Below are positions 57,926 through 64,000 of a DNA stretch of 64,000 bases, in pieces. Source of the DNA: Hypericum androsaemum (taxonomy: Eukaryota > Streptophyta > Magnoliopsida > Malpighiales > Hypericaceae); contig OZ023180.1 of NCBI GenBank assembly GCA_963995505.1, forward strand, positions 14,460,689 to 14,524,688, written 5' to 3'. Under the pieces are notes generated by a model, which was not told the origin of the DNA, searched no databases, and was given only the letters and a program-made list of their open reading frames with translations. How positions within the stretch are numbered: the stretch's first letter is position 1; every line of letters starts with the position of its first letter. The translations under genes and the position numbers were made by a program.

Positions 57926-60666
57926 TGTTGGAGCGGAAAATTAATTCTCGGATTTATCTGATCATGTTTTAGTAAAATAGCCGTATCTTCCTACTCGTAT
58001 ATCCAATTGATGTGATTCCAAAAGCTACAAAAAAGATAAAATATAGATCTAGAACTTTTTAGTTTATAACTTCTCCAAATTCGGTGCAGAAGGAGGCTAG
58101 ACTTGCGTCGGAAATTTTGGGAGTAGGTTTTTTCCTTATTAGGCCGCGGATCTGCTGAACCTATTTTGGTAAAAATGCCATAACTTTCTTCTCATGTATT
58201 GGATTGACACGATTCTAAATGTCACAGAAGGAGAAGACAGATATCTATAACTTTGTTGTTTATAAATTTTCCAAATTCAGCATAAAAAAGAATCAAATAT
58301 GGGTTGGAAATTTCGGGCAGTTTAAGTTTTCCTTATTAGGCCGAAGCTATGTTAAGTTTTTCTAGTTGAAAATGGCCTAGAATTTTTCTATGGGTCTGGG
58401 GCGAGCTTATTCTATATAAAGAGAGCTAGGTACATGCATGAAGGACACACACAAAAATAATACATCAAACCTTTAGCTTCATAGCTTTTTTCGTAGCTTT
58501 TATCTTATGTAGCCTCTAGCTTTTATCTTTATGTTTTTTCCTTCACCTTCTCCCCCATATGTTCAATAAATTTCTTGCTCTTCTACCAATTCTTTTTTCT
58601 TCTATCTATTCTAATCTTTATCTTCTCTTCTCTTTTCCTATATTTCTTATATTTCTCTCTTTCGTTCGAATCACTCTTGGGACGACCACTCTGGACCCGT
58701 TCTAAAGATCGTTTATGACGTTCTACTATAATTTATTTGCAATATTATTTTTGGCACGCTCGGTGGGACTAAGAATGGCGTTTGAGAAGAGTAATTGTTA
58801 CATCAAAATACACGAGTTTCCATATACGGTTTCGAGTCATTCTTCAAAAGGGACGAAACCGGTCAAAGGTTGTGCTAAAAGAAGACATCCAGCGAGGTCA
58901 GTTGGCTTTGGAAGGTGTTGTGGCCCTTTTTGGAGCTGAATCTGAAGAAGTTTTCTTCATCAAAAGTGAAGATAATTGTTTTCTCTTTCTATGGATACTA
59001 AGAACGCCAAAATTGGAGTTTGTGCCAGGAAGATACTACCAAAATACTAAAGATTGATCGATCTATATGATTGAGAAGTCCAATCGAGTTTAGAAGGTAT
59101 TTTGGTCTTTTTCTTAGCCGAATTAGTATATGGCTATTTCATGAAAAATTGTATATCTATCTGTCATCTTTCCAGGGACACCAAGTTCGCTTCAATCAGA
59201 GTTTGAACGAGAAATTTACGTCCATAATACCGAAGGTTAGTCAATCTAAAAGGATGACATCTCTGATGACCATGAAGGAAAGGAGTTCTCCAAAGAAAAA
59301 ATCCTTCAAGGTTTGGGTGCCTAAGCTTTCGCGGTCCGAGAAACAACCATGTGAGACACAACCTACAAGGAGTGATTGGCCTACAAGGTCTCCAAGTTAT
59401 CATACGAAGCCTATGCGAAAGGAGATGCCAAGAAAGCCAAACCCACACTCGGGGGGCAAGTGTCTGGAGTCTCATCGACCGACTCTCACGAAGACTCAAC
59501 GAAGAAGGTTGGAACAAAAAATTTAAAAGCAAAGGAAAAAGCTCAGAGACCTTCAACAATAATTGTGTGGTCATTTTGACGAAGGACGTAGAGCTCCCAC
59601 TCAACCATGTAGGCCTAAATCCAGTTTTTGCGAGAAAGCCGTGAGCACAAGGATATCTCGAGATGAGTGATCAACAGCACGCCTACAACGTCTAGGTCTC
59701 GACCGGTTTGACAGTACATTCTCCATATATTTACGGTCTTGTCTTAGCAGGTTATTTCTTGAGTTAATTTTCTGTGTGTTCAAGGACGGATACACGTCAA
59801 CGCCTTTCCTAGGGTCAAAATATTGATGTGTGGGGGGCATTGTTGGAGCGAAAAATTAATTTTCAGATTTGTTTAATTATATTTCAGTAAAATAGCCGTA
59901 TCTTCTTACTCGTATATCTAATTAATGTGATTCAAAAAGTTACAAAAAGGTTAAACACAGATCTAGAACTTTCTAGTTTGTGACTTCTCCAAATTTGGTA
60001 CAGAACAGTAGAAGAAGGTTAGACTTGTGTCGGAAGTTTCGGGAGTAGGTTTTTTCCTTATTAGGCTGCGGATCTGCTAAACCTATTTCGGTAAAAATGC
60101 CGTAACTTTCTCTTCAATTATTGGATTGATACGATTCTAAATGTCACAGAAGGAGAAGACAGAGATCTATAACTTTGTTGTTTATGACTTTTCAAAATTC
60201 AGCATAAAAAAGAATCAAATATGGGTTGGAAATTTCTGGCAGTTTAAGTTTTCCTTATTAGGCCGAGGCTATGTTAAGTTTTCCTAGTTGAAAACGGCCT
60301 AGGGTTTTTCTATGGGGCTGGGGTGAGCTTATTCTATTTAAGGAGAGCTAGGTACAGGCATGAAGGACACACACAAAAATAACACATCAAACCTTTAGCC
60401 TCGTAGCTTTTATCGTAACTTTTATCTTATGTAGCCTCTAGCTTTTATCTTTATGTTTTTTCCTTCCCCTTCTCCCTCATATGTTCAATAAAGTTCTTGC
60501 TCTTCTACCAATTCTTTTCTCTTCTATCTATTCTAATCTTTATATTTTCTTCTCTTTTCCCATATTTCTTCTATTTCTCTCTTTCGTTCGAATCACTCTT
60601 GGGACGACCACTTTGGACGCATTCTAAAAATCGTTTCTGACGTTCTACCACAATTTATTTGCAACA
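57926..60666 (+). mobile_element. Small two-LTR retroelement without enzymes
   Basis: LTRs at 57926-58744 and 59841-60666 (TGTTGGAGCG...TTTGCAACA; the left copy ends in TA). Target duplication gtttg at 57921-57925 and 60667-60671. A primer-binding-site-like ttggcacgctcggtgggact follows the left LTR, and a purine tract gtgtggggggcat precedes the right one, so it points right. The 1.1-kb interior has only short open frames (58782-59057, 59071-59526) and no recognisable gag or pol. It is inserted into the duplicated block that also received the gypsy element. Confidence 0.9.
58412..58419 (+). promoter_or_regulatory. TATA box in the left LTR of the small element
   Basis: ttctatataaagagagct, with an AATAAA polyadenylation-type motif about 150 bp downstream (gttcaataaatttc). 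Right copy: ttctatttaaggagag. Confidence 0.5.
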
Positions 60667-60909
60667 GTTTGTAAGAACCTTTTTTTTTGAAAAGTTTGTA
60701 CGAACCGTATTTTATATTTTTATTTGGTTCTTTTTTACTATTAGATCGAGAATTATACCATAATTGAGAATCAAAAACCATAAATAAGACATCCAGGCCA
60801 AATCAACATTTAAAAAAATATTCAATTTTTATTTTATTTTTAAGTGATCAAGAATTTAATAAGAAAAATTGCAATCCATGAAAGAGTGAAATTACATTTA
60901 TCTTTTTTT

Positions 60910-62056
60910 AAGGAAAGTGATATATAGGTCATCTATTAAAATAGAAGGTTACAAAACATAGATACGAAAGAAAATACGAAGAAAAATCAACATAATATCT
61001 AGAGATGGAAGCAAAGACAGAGGTTCCATACTGCTGGAAGGTAGCAGAAACGGTAACAATGGTCAGTATGGTCGTACAATCAACTATAAGATTCAAGATC
61101 AGCTTCCAACTGGGAATGAAATACCAGATCTTCAAACTGCTGACAATGATGTGAGCTGAGATAAGTTCAACCATGCACAAGGTGTGACTCAACAAAGATC
61201 TTCTTGACAAAGTCAACAGTGGTCGGACAAATCCTCCCCAAATAGAACAAACACATCAACAAGATTAAAATACAGACAAGCAAACAACATAGACTAAACC
61301 AGCAACTAGACAAATAGAATAACCCGGTTATAGCAAACCAAAATTGAACTACGAATAGGCATACATCAAGCTGATCTTCACAGATACACGCATCGACTGA
61401 ACATAAGCAGGAAAACCAGATAGTAACAGAAATAAGGAAAGCAGAAAATAAAACATGAAGACACCGGAATGGTGGTCGGTAGAAACCAACCCCTTGGGTA
61501 GTTGCATGGAGCCAGAACCCTGCGGATGATGATGAGTCTTAGAAGATGGGATGACTACTTATAAATCTGGAGATGAGGGCGGTGAGCCGAACTTGGAACT
61601 AGCTATTGTGGTCCCCTGCGACCCTCTACCGACAAGTAACAGACTAAGGAGCGAGCGAGCCATGACCTGGGTAGAAGAAGATTAGAAGGATGATGGTGGA
61701 CTACTGACGAGGGGGTTCCAATCTATACAGGAGAGGTCGGACTAACCGATCTACACGGAGGGAGACTAGAGATCTCAAGAATCTGGTGACGGGCTCCGAT
61801 CAACACAATGAATGTCGAATCTGAGCCGATCTACACAGAGGGAGACCAAAGAAACTCCAGAAACTAGCGAGGGGCAAGTTCAGGTAGACTGCGTTGAAGG
61901 AGGGACTTCTGGAAGACAACAATGAAGGAGGGATGTCCGAGTTCTGTTAGATAGCGATGGAGGAGGGACTTTTGGAAGAGACTGCTCTTGAATGTGGTCA
62001 GGGGGGAGAGGAGACGGACGGCGGTGCTAGTAGGGTGGAAAAGCTCCAACTAGATG
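60910..62056 (-). mobile_element. ORF-less LINE derivative
   Basis: Minus strand from ctagttggagcttttccacc (62056) to ccttaaaaaaag (about 60905). It has a GC-richer leader, then a T-rich 3'-UTR-like part with no enzyme domain. A shorter, rearranged relative lies at about 49070-49625. It shares the ccttaaaaaa end with the retroposon in gene B intron 1. Confidence 0.6.
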
Positions 62057-62309
62057 AGAGATGGATTGGCACGCAAATATCTATGTTATCCTAAAATCTC
62101 AGAAAAATATCCGAGTTCTGGAAACTGAGAAAAACATAACATGTATTTTTGTTAGACATATTAGTCTAAACTTGTCAAAACCTTTAGCAGTTAGGACTAG
62201 ATTGAAAATGAATACAACTTTTGGGATAAATATTAAAATAAGCATTATTTCTCATATCTTTCAGCTTATCTTGATCAATTAAGTTAGAATTTTTGGAAGA
62301 CCTAATTAC

Positions 62310-62919
62310 TTGAAATACATTAGAGTTAAGAGACTAATAAATCAAATTACAAATCTAATTGAACAAAGCAACCAATTCATGGAAGATAAAAAGTCTTGTG
62401 GTTGGGATGCTATTGCATCTCAAGGGAGATCTGGCAGTATTGTGGTAATTTGGGGCAGTGGGTTTTTCGATTGCACGCTTGTAAGGAAAGAAAGCATATG
62501 GATTTATCTTGAGGGTAGTCATCTAGTCGGTCGGAAGTTTACGTGGAGAAGTAGTGGTTCCTTCAGTAAAATTCTTGTTTCTCCTCTTTGGCTAAATTTG
62601 TTTCCGAACTGCTCTCAGTGGGGGCTACCTAAAGGAGGCTCTGATCAGAATTTGGTTGTGTTGAAAGTTAAAGGTTTGGATTGGGGATCCAAGCCTTTCC
62701 GATTTTTCACGGCTTGGATTTATCACCCTGACTTTATGACAAAGGTGGCAGATTGGCGGTAAGGTTTTAACCTATCTACTCATGGTCTAACGAAGGTGTT
62801 CTTTAAGTTGCGGATGCTTAAAGACAAGATACGTCTGTCGAACCCAATGCAGCTTAATGTGTTAAAGAAAAGGATAAAATGAGCCTACAAGCTAGAGAGA
62901 GCTCGGAGGAAGACGATAA
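62310..62919 (+). pseudogene. L1-type LINE endonuclease fragment
   Basis: Reads GRKFTWRSSG ... LVSPLWLNLFP ... GLPKGGSDQNLVVL, KPFRFFTAW and FMTKVADW, the C-terminal end of the apurinic endonuclease domain and the following linker of plant LINEs. The catalytic SDH is SDQ here, and two stops follow (62760, 62879). It is cut at 62919 by the next element. Confidence 0.85.
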
Positions 62920-64000
62920 TGGTGGAGAATAATCTATATTAACTACTTAGAAAAGAAAGGAGCTACAATAGCTAGCTATGTACCAAAATTGGTGAGCAAG
63001 GCTCAATCTAAATATCCTAACAATCTTATCCAAAAGGAATAAAAATGTCTTGATGATGTCATTTCTTTTGTCTAGCCGTCAAATCTTCTTGGGATTTCGT
63101 GTCCAGTCATCATTTTATAATGATGAGAGAATTATGCTCATGTCCATCGAATATGCCTTTTTGTCCTTTTGTCGGGCTTTTCTTTTTATCAGCTGAGTAG
63201 GCCTTCTTCCCTCTTTTTCCTTCTTGAGCCCAGAAGATCTTTGTACACAATTAGGCCCGAGGGAGAGTAACTAAAGCTAAGAATTCATCTTCTTTACTTT
63301 CTTTGATTAAATTTGACATCCCCCACAAGCTGGACTATGGATACTTAAGAGTCCAAGCTTGGAGACATGAAATGTGAACAGTGAAGGAGCTAAAGGCTTT
63401 CTCAAGATGTCTGCAACTTGTCTTGCAGCTGAGACGTGGAACAGTTTGAGCAAGCCACTTTGAATCTTCTCCCGTATAAGATGACAATCAATTTCAATGT
63501 GTTGTGTCCTCTCATGGAAGACATGATTTTCTGCAATGTAGATTGCCGACTTGTTATCACAGAACACGGAAGCGGGAAGAGAATGATCAATGCGTAGATC
63601 CTTCAACAAATAAGTCAACCATTGAATCTCCTTCCCAATAGAGGCTAACGCTCTATATTCTGCCTCTGAGGAACTTGTAGACACTGTTGTCTACTTTTTA
63701 GACTTCCACGAGATTAGAGAATCTCCCAAATAGACACAATATCCCGTGGTTGATCTTCTAGTATCTATGCATCCTACCCAATCCGCATCGTAGAAACCAG
63801 AAATCTTCAACTCTGATTTTGCAGGAAAGTATAATCCCAAACCAGGATGATTCTTGATGTAACGCAAGATCCTGTGTAGTGCTTTGTTATGTACCACCAG
63901 TGGAGCCCTCAGGAATTGACTCAGGTAATGTGTTGCACAACATATATCAGGCCTTGTATTGGTGAGATAAAAGAGCTTTCCAATCAGTCTCCTATATGCC
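62920..64000 (-). mobile_element. Ty1/copia element running off the right edge
   Basis: Minus-strand element inserted in the LINE fragment. 3' LTR of 399 bp at 62920-63318 (TGGTGG...TTTGACA on the plus strand), purine tract (ttgtgggggatg on the minus strand), then the RNase H part of pol. The rest lies outside the window, so the target duplication cannot be checked. Confidence 0.88.
63307..63897 (-). pseudogene. Copia RNase H domain with one nonsense codon
   Basis: Reads ILRYIKNHPGLGL, GFYDADWVGCIDTRRSTTGYC, LISWKSKK, then STSSSEAEYRAL and CDNKSAIYIA: the standard copia RNase H region. A TAG at 63691-63693 replaces the usual Gln of KKQ. The frame ends a few bases into the LTR. Confidence 0.92.

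Noticed and set aside
1..64000. CRISPR array, rRNA, tRNA genes or a prokaryotic-type system
   Set aside because: No regularly spaced short repeats, no recognisable tRNA cloverleaf boxes with CCA-adjacent pattern, no rRNA signature; all repeats resolve to plant transposons, duplications or microsatellites.

Overview
This window is nuclear DNA from a flowering plant, almost certainly a eudicot. The evidence is spliced genes with GT-AG introns in an AT-rich background, plant-specific families (a group-E bZIP factor, a plant glutamate receptor-like channel, a papain-type protease with a plant exon layout, a plastid-type UbiA prenyltransferase) and many plant retrotransposons and MULEs. I cannot name the species.

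Left third (1-24 kb) is gene space. It holds the 3' end of a glucosidase II beta-subunit-like membrane protein (+), a two-exon cysteine protease (-), a four-exon group-E bZIP factor (+), a five-exon GLR channel (-, 884 aa) and an intronless 818-aa coiled-coil protein of unknown function (-) whose C-terminus ends in five 15-residue repeats. Exon joins were checked for frame by hand. A MULE (24120-25185) with a 9-bp target duplication sits only about 80 bp upstream of the last gene's ATG.

Middle (26-49 kb) is a tandem array of homogentisate-solanesyltransferase-like UbiA prenyltransferases. Two apparently intact ten-exon genes (A, 29812-33456, 390 aa; B, 40459-46702, 393 aa) lie in the same orientation inside a duplicated unit that includes promoter and 3' flank. 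A third copy of the 3' flank (about 26.2-27.5 kb) has no gene next to it. The two genes act as empty-site controls for each other. Gene A intron 5 carries an Emigrant-like MITE absent from B. Gene B intron 1 has swollen from 241 bp (as in A) to 3441 bp by a retroposon and a Pack-MULE carrying a DDX11/CHL1-helicase-like gene fragment. Between A and B lie a 5'-truncated copia element whose LTR is split by a MULE with unusual doubled terminal repeats, and a GC-rich frameshifted X8/CBM43 gene fragment.

Right third (48-64 kb) is nested repeats. The sequence upstream of gene B is locally duplicated. One copy is interrupted by a gag-protease-only gypsy element (50388-57654, TSD attaa) and a small two-LTR element (57926-60666, TSD gtttg), and the uninterrupted copy serves as the empty site. 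Next come an ORF-less LINE derivative, a LINE endonuclease fragment, and a second copia element that runs off the window edge.

The most interesting part is the prenyltransferase array: a small family with intact catalytic motifs, divergent N-terminal ends, near-identical cores and strongly different transposon loads in the introns. No bacterial-type system, CRISPR array, rRNA or tRNA gene was seen.
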